From positions 1 through 29,545 of the forward strand of contig CAZIEB010000007.1 of the NCBI GenBank assembly GCA_964538665.1: a DNA stretch of 29,545 nucleotides. Reading direction: 5' to 3'. The DNA is from JAPUDQ01 sp964538665 (GTDB lineage Bacteria > Patescibacteriota > Saccharimonadia > Saccharimonadales > Saccharimonadaceae). The position numbers and the translations under genes are program-made. Below are positions 22,113 through 29,454 of this stretch, one piece after another. Positions within the stretch are counted from its first letter, which is position 1, and the number at the start of each line of letters is the position of its first letter. A model generated the notes under the pieces. That model made no database searches. It was not told the origin of the DNA and saw only the letters and a list, made by a program, of their open reading frames with translations.

Positions 22113-22562
22113 ATGTTTCAACTCGATGACAATTTTTTGAACGACGTAGGGCTGGCGGGATTGCCAGACGATCAAAAACAAGCGTTTTTGCAGCACATCT
22201 ATGAAGAGCTTGAGTTGCGTGTCGGTACCAAGCTATCCGAAGGTCTCAACGAACAACAAATGGGTGAATTTGAGGCATTTGTCGATCAAAACGAAGACAA
22301 AGTACGGGGGTGGTTTACAAAATACCTGCCCGACTATGCATCGCGTCAAGATTTTGTTCAATTGTCGCACAGCGCACCACAGGGCACACCAGAACTCGCT
22401 GTTTTGTGTGAATACGGTTCACTCAAGTGGCTTGAAATGAATCGTCCGGATTATCGCGATGTGGTCGCGAGCCAGCTCGACGCACTCAAAAAAGAGATCA
22501 GTGCAAACGCTGATACGATACTCGGTACCCAACCAAACTCAGACTCATCGCAGGCCGCGTAG
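22113..22562 (+). CDS. DUF5663-like protein, 149 aa
   Basis: The N-terminal half has the pattern LDDNFLNDVGLAGLPDDQKQ then FLQHIYEELELRVGTKLSEGL, which I recall as the DUF5663 domain of CPR bacteria: a small helical domain of unknown function with acidic helices (EFEAFVDQNEDKVRGWF). No signal or membrane segment. The C-terminal half (ELAVLCEYGSLKWLEMNRPDYRDVV) is not recognised. The 3' end overlaps convergently by 18 bp with fmt on the other strand, so no terminator separates them. The family name is from memory. Confidence 0.72.
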   Translation: MFQLDDNFLNDVGLAGLPDDQKQAFLQHIYEELELRVGTKLSEGLNEQQMGEFEAFVDQNEDKVRGWFTKYLPDYASRQDFVQLSHSAPQGTPELAVLCEYGSLKWLEMNRPDYRDVVASQLDALKKEISANADTILGTQPNSDSSQAA

Positions 22563-23447
22563 GTAGGCGTCGCCACTCATCTTTTTGCCATTGGGGGCGA
22601 TGAGTTCGTCGATGCGGAGGTATGTCTGATCACGACATGCCACAAAAAGGCCATTGTCGTCGGTCTGTGGGGCAACTGTTGCCGCAGTCACAATTACAAC
22701 ACTATCTCGAATAGTGATTTTTGGTTTTGGAAAACCTTGGTAGGCACGAATCTTTCGCTCTAGCTGCGCGGCGGTATCTGTCGCAGGGCCCAAGTTACCG
22801 TCTTGCTTAGAAATCATTGTTGTATACGATACACCATTATTTGATTGAGGTTTTGGCTGGATAGAGCCGTCGAGGATACCAGGCAAGAGCTCAAAAAGTA
22901 GGTCGGCAGCACTCGTTGTCAGCTGGTCGTGTAGCTCAAACTTAGACTCGGTGCCGTCAAGCTCTAACGAACGTTGTGCGTACACTGGTCCTTCATCCAT
23001 GCCAGCAGTGAGCTGCATGATGCTGACACCCGCATGACTATCGCCATGAATGATGGTCGACTCAATTGGCGTAGACCCGCGGTGCCGTGGGAGTAGTGAC
23101 GGGTGGATATTGATGATTCCTATCGGGCTGAATACATCCAGTACTCTCTGCGGTATGATGCGGCCGTAGGCGGCCAGAATTGCACAATCAGCGTCAAACT
23201 CGACGAGCTGATCGAGTATATCGATCGTTTTTGCAGGCGAGAGTACGGGAATATTGTGTTCGGCGGCGAGTGCTGCTACCTCGAGAGGGCGAGCGCTACG
23301 TGACTGTGCGTCGGTATGATTGACGACGACCGCGGCGACATCGTAGCCATGTTCGATAAGACCCCTCAGTATCGGTGTTTTGCTCTCAGCAAGGCCGCTG
23401 ACGAGGCGTTCATTGCCGAAAAATACCACGCGAGACGACGTGCTCAT
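22545..23447 (-). CDS. fmt: Methionyl-tRNA formyltransferase
   Basis: A 300-residue enzyme that formylates Met-tRNAi with 10-formyl-THF. It has RVVFFGNERLVSGL at the start, FDADCAILAAYGRIIP, the active-site region NIHPSLLPRHRGSTPI (Asn, His) and GVSIMQLTAGMDEGPVYAQ (Asp), and a C-terminal OB-like domain (NGKKMSGDAYLRGLR). ATG 23447 (MSTSSRVVFFGN) lies 38 nt inside def, so the two are coupled in a def-fmt operon, the reverse of the usual order of reading but the same pairing as in most bacteria. Longer starts reaching 23522 lie fully inside def and are unlikely. Confidence 0.95.
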   Translation of the reverse strand: MSTSSRVVFFGNERLVSGLAESKTPILRGLIEHGYDVAAVVVNHTDAQSRSARPLEVAALAAEHNIPVLSPAKTIDILDQLVEFDADCAILAAYGRIIPQRVLDVFSPIGIINIHPSLLPRHRGSTPIESTIIHGDSHAGVSIMQLTAGMDEGPVYAQRSLELDGTESKFELHDQLTTSAADLLFELLPGILDGSIQPKPQSNNGVSYTTMISKQDGNLGPATDTAAQLERKIRAYQGFPKPKITIRDSVVIVTAATVAPQTDDNGLFVACRDQTYLRIDELIAPNGKKMSGDAYLRGLR

Positions 23448-23985
23448 ACGCGATTTGCTCCAATTCACCTTCAGTATTGAGGACGTAGAAACTATCTTGC
23501 TGCTCATCGATATGGTCGACAAATGTCAGGCCATTGGTGTGGTCGATCTCGTGCTGCAAGACGCGGGCGAGGAAACCTTCGGCCTTGATGCGGACTTCCT
23601 GACCGTCGAGCCCGAGAGCTTTGACCCGTACTTTTGGGTAGCGTGGGACGAGTCCGTAGATATCGAGGACGCTCAGACACCCTTCGTGTTCGACGACTGG
23701 TTCTCCCTCTGTTTTGACAACCTCGGGGTTGATAAGGGCGACAAACTCGTGGTTGTCGCGGTCGTCAAAATCTGCGCGGACGATGACAACTCGCTCGAGT
23801 CGATCGATCTGCACTGCAGCGAGTGCGACGGCGACTTCGTGCGGGCGGCTGTTCTCCCAGTCCAGAGATGCATCAATCATATCTTGCACAAGCGCACGAG
23901 TCTCGTCGGTGATGACGTGCACGCGAGTAGATTTTTTGCGCAAATCAGCATGGGGTAGGGTGATGATGTCGTTTTTTGATGCCAT
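23410..23985 (-). CDS. def: Peptide deformylase
   Basis: A 191-residue metalloenzyme that removes the N-formyl group from new proteins. EGCLS (motif 2, metal Cys) and QHEIDHTNG (motif 3, HExxH) are intact. Motif 1, normally GxGLAAPQ, reads AVALAAVQ with both glycines replaced, which is unusual, but the essential Gln is kept. It pairs functionally with fmt, which it overlaps. A TATAAT box on the reverse strand (24002-23997) lies 11 nt before ATG 23985, so the leader is only about 4 nt. A 7-nt-periodic repeat stands directly upstream of that promoter. Confidence 0.93.
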   Translation of the reverse strand: MASKNDIITLPHADLRKKSTRVHVITDETRALVQDMIDASLDWENSRPHEVAVALAAVQIDRLERVVIVRADFDDRDNHEFVALINPEVVKTEGEPVVEHEGCLSVLDIYGLVPRYPKVRVKALGLDGQEVRIKAEGFLARVLQHEIDHTNGLTFVDHIDEQQDSFYVLNTEGELEQIAYEHVVSRGIFRQ

Positions 23986-23996
23986 AGTTACTCAAT

Positions 23997-24002
23997 ATTA
24001 TA
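23997..24002 (-). promoter_or_regulatory. -10 box of def-fmt operon
   Basis: TATAAT read on the reverse strand, 11 nt before ATG 23985. The expected -35 position falls in the heptad repeat and is not a good match. Confidence 0.6.
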
Positions 24003-24005
24003 ACA

Positions 24006-24054
24006 GATTGAAGATTAGATGTTCGATGTTGGAATTTGGAGTTTAGGATGAGTG
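24006..24054. repeat. Heptanucleotide-periodic repeat (copy 2)
   Basis: Seven consecutive 7-mers with pattern NNTTNGA/G: GATTGAA, GATTAGA, TGTTCGA, TGTTGGA, ATTTGGA, GTTTAGG, ATGAGTG. Its reverse complement contains TCGAACATC, as in the recJ insert at 28281. Confidence 0.75.
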
Positions 24055-24607
24055 CAAGCATGTAACATTTCACAATTCCCATCCGCCAGTAGGCGGACGA
24101 GTTCACATTGATTTTTCAATTATCGTTTTTCAGACATAGTTATGGTTTAAGGGCCGCCCGCCGATAGGCGGGCTTGTCCCTCCCACTTTTAGCCGTAAAA
24201 GTGGGGCAAAAACTCCTGGGCGGCTTCAGCCCGCCATGAAGGACTGTCTCTCAGTTCATGACTTGATCTGCGTGGCCGCTTCGCTTTAGAATACTCGATC
24301 AAATCAGAAACGAAATCCACTTCATCTTGGGGGCCTGCAGATGCCCAGACCCCAGCTACAGATGTAGCTGCTGCAGTTAACCGTCAGTTATCCCTGACCT
24401 GATTCAGATGTTTGTCATACACACAACAAATAGACGAGGACTTGTCGTCAGCCGGTAGGCGGATGCTCCGCAGGCTGTTGTGTCGTATGACAACAGATGA
24501 GTAAGGTTCAGAAGGACATTGACTTGAGCTTTTCGGTTCATTTTGCGTCAAGGTAAAAGGAACTACTTGCTTCTTCGTAGGAAGAAGTGCTTGCTGAAGA
24601 CTAATAG
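24055..24607. other. Noncoding region between def and priA with GC hairpins
   Basis: No convincing gene. It contains TCCGCC-agta-GGCGGA (24082-24097), GCCCGCC-gata-GGCGGGC (24156-24173), CCCACTTTTA-gccg-TAAAAGTGGG (about 24182-24205), and several further self-complementary stretches up to 24580 (for example around 24451-24481). The density of stems would suit a structured RNA, but conserved signatures of tmRNA, RNase P RNA or SRP RNA were not found by eye. Confidence 0.5.
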
Positions 24608-26548
24608 TTAGAGTAAACTTCCCGGATCGAGCTCGAACTGCCAGTGCGTTGCTGGCAGTTTTTGGACTATGTCGGTGAGGTCGGTGCGGATGGGGCTTTT
24701 GACGACGAGCTGCCAGCGATAAGTGTCGCGGACACGTTCATAAAAGGCGGGCGTTGGGCCGAGGACTTCGACACGCGATGGTGCTTGTTGTCGAATCGTC
24801 CGCGCATAGGCTTGAGCGTTTCGAATAGCAGCGTCTTCGGACTTGTAAATACAAATGAGTTTGAGCAAATGAGTAAAAGGAGGGAAGTTGGCCCGTTTTC
24901 GCTCTTCGATGGTCATGTCGTAAAACAACTGATAATCGCTCGTGATACCGGCAGTGACGGCTGGGTGGGCTGGCTGGTAGCTTTGGACGACGACGGTGCT
25001 GGGGTGTTCGTTGCGACCGACACGACCACTGACCTGGGCGAGGAGCTGAAACGTCCGTTCGCTCGACATGTAGTCAGGAAGCGCCAGCCCGGCGTCAGCT
25101 TGCACGACACCGACCATGCGCAAGTGTGGCAGATCAAGGCCCTTGGCAACGACCTGGGTGCCGACAATGATGTCAATATCACCATCGTATAATGCTTGGT
25201 ATTGTTGCTCGAGTGTTTCGAGCGCATCGGAATCACCGTCAAATCTTGCTACCACAGCTTGAGGAAATAACTTTGAAATTTCTTGATGGATGAGCTTGGT
25301 GCCGATGCCTTTGTGAATGATATGTGCTTCGCCGCATTGGGGGCAGGATGTAGGGACTTTTTCGTGCGCCGCACAGATGTGACAACGCAATGTAAACGCA
25401 TCGGCATGGAGCGTCAGTGGCACAAAACATCGGGTGCAAAGAGCGTTCCATCCGCAGTTTTCGCAGAGGGTAGTCGGTGCAGTACCGCGACGATTGTGAA
25501 ACAACAGTACTTGATGCTTGTGTTTGAGTGTAGTGGTAATTGCACTGAGCATGTCGTTCGAAAAAAAGCTGTGGCGGCTAAAATGCAGCTTCTTTGTCAT
25601 ATCGACGAGCTGCACGGTCGGTGCGACTGTATTGGCGCGGGCGGGCACCGGTAGTCGCAAAATTGACGCGCCTGTCTGGGAGGCGAGGTAATAATCCGTG
25701 ACAGCCGGGGTTGCACTGCCGAGTACCAATCGTGCATCAGCAAAGCGTGCCAGCATTGCGGCGGCTCGCAGCGCAGAATACCGAGGAGACTGCTCTTGTT
25801 TGAATGTCGGCTCGTGACACTCGTCGATAACAACGAGACCAAGGTTTGGCGTCGGGCTAAATAACGCCGATCGAGGGCCTATCACAACTTGGGGCGTCGT
25901 AGCGCTAAGGAGCTGTTGCCATGTCTGGTGGCGGATCGATTCTGTCATTGTCGAGTGCGTGACTTTGAGATCAGGGAAGTGTGGGGTGAACTCTGCTATC
26001 AATTGTGAAGTGAGTGCAATTTCTGGCACCAAGATGATGACGGATTTTCCTTCGGCAATGGTTTGCTTGGCGGTTTCGATATAAATCTGCGTCTTGCCGG
26101 AGCCGGTGACGCCGTGGAGGAGCGTGGTGCCACTCGGTTGACTCATAATGCTCTCGATAGCTGTTGTTTGAGATGTATTGAGCACAATTTGTGTTCGCTT
26201 CCGACTGGGGTGGGAAGCGTTTTGGTGCGATGCACGGCGCGTTTTGCCGACGCCGCGCGGCAGGATGGTTTGCCAGACGTGGACAGGGTGGGTCATATAA
26301 TATTCGCTCAGCCACGAGGCGAGCTGTTGCAAGCGGCTAGGAATAGGAGCTAGTTCTAGCTGTTTTTGTATCTCTTTGCATTCGAACGAAGGTTTTGACA
26401 CCTGTTTGACGAGTATTCCCGCAACGCTAGTCTTACCAACCGGCACGCTGACGAGAGAACCGATAGGATATTCAACGGACGACGCATACGTCAGCACGCT
26501 ATCTGATGCGTGGACAATTTTGAGTGGCACCACCTCGTAATAGTACAT
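24608..26548 (-). CDS. priA: Primosomal replication restart helicase PriA
   Basis: A 646-residue 3'-5' helicase that reloads the replisome at stalled forks. N-terminal 3'BD-like part (residues 1-100), Walker A GVTGSGKT (about 150), DECH box VVIDECHEP (most PriA have DEEH), the eight-cysteine zinc module (LCENCGWNALCTRCFVPL..CHIC..CPQCGE) and helicase motifs V/VI (GTQVVAKGLDLP, QVSGRVGR). The family length is 650-750. A TACAAT box on the reverse strand (26560-26555) is 6 nt before ATG 26548, so the mRNA should be leaderless. The neighbouring recJ is also a repair gene but is separately expressed. Confidence 0.96.
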   Translation of the reverse strand: MYYYEVVPLKIVHASDSVLTYASSVEYPIGSLVSVPVGKTSVAGILVKQVSKPSFECKEIQKQLELAPIPSRLQQLASWLSEYYMTHPVHVWQTILPRGVGKTRRASHQNASHPSRKRTQIVLNTSQTTAIESIMSQPSGTTLLHGVTGSGKTQIYIETAKQTIAEGKSVIILVPEIALTSQLIAEFTPHFPDLKVTHSTMTESIRHQTWQQLLSATTPQVVIGPRSALFSPTPNLGLVVIDECHEPTFKQEQSPRYSALRAAAMLARFADARLVLGSATPAVTDYYLASQTGASILRLPVPARANTVAPTVQLVDMTKKLHFSRHSFFSNDMLSAITTTLKHKHQVLLFHNRRGTAPTTLCENCGWNALCTRCFVPLTLHADAFTLRCHICAAHEKVPTSCPQCGEAHIIHKGIGTKLIHQEISKLFPQAVVARFDGDSDALETLEQQYQALYDGDIDIIVGTQVVAKGLDLPHLRMVGVVQADAGLALPDYMSSERTFQLLAQVSGRVGRNEHPSTVVVQSYQPAHPAVTAGITSDYQLFYDMTIEERKRANFPPFTHLLKLICIYKSEDAAIRNAQAYARTIRQQAPSRVEVLGPTPAFYERVRDTYRWQLVVKSPIRTDLTDIVQKLPATHWQFELDPGSLL

Positions 26549-26554
26549 AGACTT

Positions 26555-26560
26555 ATTGTA
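26555..26560 (-). promoter_or_regulatory. -10 box of priA, leaderless
   Basis: TACAAT on the reverse strand, six nt before ATG 26548. No clear -35. Confidence 0.55.
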
Positions 26561-26613
26561 TGGGTTGAAGGCAAAAAAGAGAAAATGCGGTTTTGTATCG
26601 ATGAGAATCTAGC

Positions 26614-26619
26614 TATACT
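26614..26619 (+). promoter_or_regulatory. -10 box of the phosphoribosyltransferase-like gene, leaderless
   Basis: TATACT, six nt before ATG 26626. The -35 region is weak (TTTTGT). An AAGGA lies directly before the ATG, too close to act as a ribosome-binding site. Confidence 0.6.
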
Positions 26620-26625
26620 AAGGAT

Positions 26626-27279
26626 ATGTATTTTCAATCACGCGCCGAGGCTGGCTACCGACTTGCTCTTGAGCTGATGGACTATCGCTACGAGGACTGT
26701 GTGGTGCTTTGTCTTAGTGATGGTGCGGTCTTGGTTGGTCAGCAGATTGCCGCAAGTTTGCATGCTGTACTGACGATGATGCTCGTCAAAGAGATTGAAG
26801 TCCCCGGAGAGGGAACGATGTTTGGCACGATGAACCAGACCGGCCGCTTTCGCTACAACGGGATGTTTTCGGTCGGAGAAATCGAGGAATATTACACCGA
26901 ATTTCATGGCTATCTCGAGGATCAAAAACGGACAACTGTCTCGGGTATCAACCGCATATTGAGCGAGGGAGGCATCGCCGACGAACGCATGGTGTATGGG
27001 CATAATGTCATCGTGGTCGCTGATGCGCTATCAAATGGCGCCAGTCTCGATGCCGTGGCGGATTTCTTGCGGCCGATACGGATCAAGAAGCTGATACTGG
27101 CTTCACCAATCTCGTCAGTTTCTGCGGTCGATAGGATGCATTTGCTCGGTGACGAGCTGCATGTGCTCGGAGTGACAGACAACTTTTTGGGCGTCAATCA
27201 TTACTATGAGGACAATAGTATTCCTGAGCATTCTGAGATCGTGTCGATGATAAATGATGCCGTGTTTAGTTGGAGATGA
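26626..27279 (+). CDS. Phosphoribosyltransferase-like protein, 217 aa
   Basis: The fold outline matches type I phosphoribosyltransferases: F..RAEAGYRLALEL at the start, VVLCLSDGAVLVGQQIAASL (hydrophobic strand plus glycine loop), KEIEVPGEGTMFGTM, and the strand/loop VIVVADALSNGASLDAV around residue 125, where the PRPP loop would normally read VVDDxxxTGxT. Here the first acidic residue is Ala and the Thr is Asn, so PRPP binding may be altered or lost. Later SPISSVSAVDRM and GVNHYYEDNSIPEHSEIV fit a group of Patescibacterial and actinobacterial relatives. It may be a PRT-fold regulator. The promoter is a leaderless type; priA diverges 78 nt upstream. Confidence 0.75.
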   Translation: MYFQSRAEAGYRLALELMDYRYEDCVVLCLSDGAVLVGQQIAASLHAVLTMMLVKEIEVPGEGTMFGTMNQTGRFRYNGMFSVGEIEEYYTEFHGYLEDQKRTTVSGINRILSEGGIADERMVYGHNVIVVADALSNGASLDAVADFLRPIRIKKLILASPISSVSAVDRMHLLGDELHVLGVTDNFLGVNHYYEDNSIPEHSEIVSMINDAVFSWR

Positions 27280-27323
27280 GAGTCTGCCGAGACGAAAAAA
27301 TCAGATTTTGTTGAGATTGCTAC

Positions 27324-27352
27324 TTGTACAAACGTGCAAACAAATGTAGAAT
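27324..27352 (+). promoter_or_regulatory. Promoter of the winged-helix/recJ operon
   Basis: TTGTAC (27324-27329), 17 nt, TAGAAT (27347-27352). The leader is about 38 nt. Confidence 0.65.
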
Positions 27353-27397
27353 AATTAGCAACAGACAAATACTAACGATAAGGGTGTAGAGAACGAT

Positions 27398-27694
27398 ATG
27401 CTAGATGTTTTTATCACGTCACGTGTTCGCCGAAAAATCATAGTTGTGTATGCAAAGTATCCTGATTTTCGCACACATGTCCGTGGACTTGCCAAACTAA
27501 TCAAAGAAGATCCAGGTAACATCCAGCGTGAGCTGAAAAAACTTGAAAAAGTCGGTTTTTTGACATCAGAAAAGCAGGGCAATACCAAGATTTATAGCAC
27601 CAACAAGCATTTCGTCATCTTTAAAGAGCTTCAGAGTGTGGTGATCAAATCGCAACAACATCACCAAAGCAAAAAACGATCTAGCGCAGAGTAA
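27398..27694 (+). CDS. Winged-helix DNA-binding protein, 98 aa
   Basis: A small wHTH protein: LDVFITSRVRRKIIVVYAKY, FRTHVRGLAKLIKEDPGNIQ (recognition helix region), RELKKLEKVGFLTSEKQGNTKIYSTN (wing). It resembles ArsR/MarR-like or nucleotidyltransferase-associated one-domain regulators. A basic tail (KKRSS). Its stop is 2 nt before recJ, so they form an operon and it may regulate it. No metal-binding cysteines. Confidence 0.8.
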   Translation: MLDVFITSRVRRKIIVVYAKYPDFRTHVRGLAKLIKEDPGNIQRELKKLEKVGFLTSEKQGNTKIYSTNKHFVIFKELQSVVIKSQQHHQSKKRSSAE

Positions 27695-27696
27695 AT

Positions 27697-29454
27697 ATGG
27701 CATCATCTCACGAACACATTATTCGTGAGATTTTGATTTCTCGTGGGTATCGGTCTCCTGCCGAGCGTGAGGCTTTTTTGCGTCCGGAATACGAAGCGTA
27801 TAGACACGATGCGTTCTTGCTGCCAGATATGGACAGCGCGGTGAAGCGTCTCATAGCGGCTCAAAAAAAAGGCGAAAAAGTTGCGATCTACGGCGACTAT
27901 GATATCGATGGATTGACCGCAACGACATTGCTACTAGATGCGTTTGCGTCGTTTGGTATTTCGGCGACGGCGTTTATTCCAAATCGATTTGTCGAGGGGT
28001 ATGGGCTCAGCAGTGACGCGATCGAGCGATTGGCGGAGCAGGGTGCGCAGCTGATTGTGACGGTCGATTGTGGGAGCTTGAGTTTTGATGAAATTGCACA
28101 TGCCAAGCAGCTCGGCGTAGATGTGATTGTGACCGACCATCACAGTGTGGCGGATACCATGCCGGAGGCGGTGGCGGTGGTCAATCCCAAAAGACTGCTG
28201 GCGGAATTGCCAGAAGCGTACCAAAATATGATTCTTGATTCTCAATTCTCGATCCCTGAAAGCCGCAACTTACAACAAGTATCGAACATCGAACATCGAA
28301 CATCGAAACTCTACCCCTTCGTCGATCTCGCTGGTGTCGGTGTCGCGTTCAAATTGGTCCAGGCACTGCAAACACAACTTCCTGGTCTCGAGCAGGGCCA
28401 AGAAAAGTGGCTGCTGGATCTCGTCGCACTCGGAACGGTCTGTGATGTGGTGCAGCTGCGAGATGAAAATCGAGCCAACGTACGATGGGGGCTAGAGGTG
28501 TTACGCAAAACTCGACGGCCCGGTCTGAGAGCATTGATGGCGGTTGCGCGCATCAAACCAACCGAGCTTACCGCCAGAAGTTTGGGATTTGGGCTGGGAC
28601 CTCGGCTCAACGCCGCAGGTCGACTCGAGACGGCGCAATTGAGCTTAGATCTCTTGACTGCGACTGATTCGGGTGAAGCGCTGGCAATCGCCGAGCGGCT
28701 CGAGGCGATGAATCTTGAGCGACGCGCCGAACAAGACCGCATATTTCAGCATGCGATAGAAAAATACGCTGAGCGCCAACACGATCCAGTACTTATCGTG
28801 AGCGATCCGTCGTGGAGCCACGGAATTATCGGCATAGTGGCGGCGAAATTACTTGAAAAGTATCGCAAGCCTACATTTGTGCTGCAGGAACTGCCCGATG
28901 GCATGGCCAAGGGTTCGGCTCGAAGCTACGGGGATTTTTCGGCGGTGGCAGCGATCCGTGCGACAGACACACACCTTATCAAGGGGGGCGGGCACACGCT
29001 TGCGGCCGGAGTCACCCTCAAAAGCGACAAAATAGATGTGTGGCGACAAGCTATGACGACATACCACAAGTCACTCAAGCTTGGTGATCAGCTGCGGTAC
29101 TTGCTACCAAATGCCGACGTAACACTGGAAGGTTTTGGCAATTTGCATGAGCAGTTGATCAGTGATATCGCAAAGCTGGAGCCATACGGGAACGGCAATC
29201 CTGCACCAATTTTTCGTGTAGAGCCGGTCGAAGTCATCGGTCGGCGTACGATGGGCGATCATGGGCAGCACGTCAAATATACCTTGCTTGATTTACAAGG
29301 AGGCACCTTGCAAACGATTGCGTTTCACAAGTCGGATGAGTTTACGGCCGAGATCGGCGATAAAGTGGCGGTGTGGATAGAATTGACGGTGAATGAATGG
29401 CAGGGGCGACGCACCGTAGAAGGTCGGTTACTCAGGATGGAGATGGTCTCTTGA
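27697..29454 (+). CDS. recJ: Single-stranded-DNA exonuclease RecJ
   Basis: A 585-residue 5'-3' ssDNA exonuclease of the DHH family. Metal-binding motifs are YGDYDIDGLTATTLL (about residue 65), VTVDCGS (about 121), VTDHHSVADTMPEAVAVVNP (about 145), then DLAGVGVAFKLVQAL and the DHHA1 domain with GGGHTLAAGVTL (about 430), and a C-terminal OB fold. Between NPKR and YPFVDLAGVG there is an insert of about 40 residues, 26 of them encoded by a 7-nt-periodic repeat (28231-28308). The reading frame is kept, so the protein is likely functional with a surface loop. It starts 2 nt after the regulator stop. Confidence 0.95.
   Translation: MASSHEHIIREILISRGYRSPAEREAFLRPEYEAYRHDAFLLPDMDSAVKRLIAAQKKGEKVAIYGDYDIDGLTATTLLLDAFASFGISATAFIPNRFVEGYGLSSDAIERLAEQGAQLIVTVDCGSLSFDEIAHAKQLGVDVIVTDHHSVADTMPEAVAVVNPKRLLAELPEAYQNMILDSQFSIPESRNLQQVSNIEHRTSKLYPFVDLAGVGVAFKLVQALQTQLPGLEQGQEKWLLDLVALGTVCDVVQLRDENRANVRWGLEVLRKTRRPGLRALMAVARIKPTELTARSLGFGLGPRLNAAGRLETAQLSLDLLTATDSGEALAIAERLEAMNLERRAEQDRIFQHAIEKYAERQHDPVLIVSDPSWSHGIIGIVAAKLLEKYRKPTFVLQELPDGMAKGSARSYGDFSAVAAIRATDTHLIKGGGHTLAAGVTLKSDKIDVWRQAMTTYHKSLKLGDQLRYLLPNADVTLEGFGNLHEQLISDIAKLEPYGNGNPAPIFRVEPVEVIGRRTMGDHGQHVKYTLLDLQGGTLQTIAFHKSDEFTAEIGDKVAVWIELTVNEWQGRRTVEGRLLRMEMVS
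28231..28308 (+). repeat. Heptanucleotide-periodic repeat in frame inside recJ (copy 3)
   Basis: ATTCTTG, ATTCTCA, ATTCTCG, ATCCCTG at 28231-28258, then after about 22 nt ATCGAAC x3 and ATCGAAA at 28281-28308. The total of 78 nt equals 26 codons. Confidence 0.85.
29296..29310 (+). repeat. 15-bp REP half-palindrome inside recJ
   Basis: CAAGGAGGCACCTTG is identical to the right arm core of the REP palindromes at 13835 and 14549. It encodes part of LQGGTLQT in RecJ. Confidence 0.6.

Noticed and set aside
24055..24607. tmRNA, RNase P RNA or SRP RNA
   Set aside because: I looked on both strands for the alanyl-tRNA-like ends and tag of tmRNA, the GAGGAAAGTCC and ACAGAAA boxes of RNase P RNA, and the SRP GGAAG/GCAG loop, and found none convincing.
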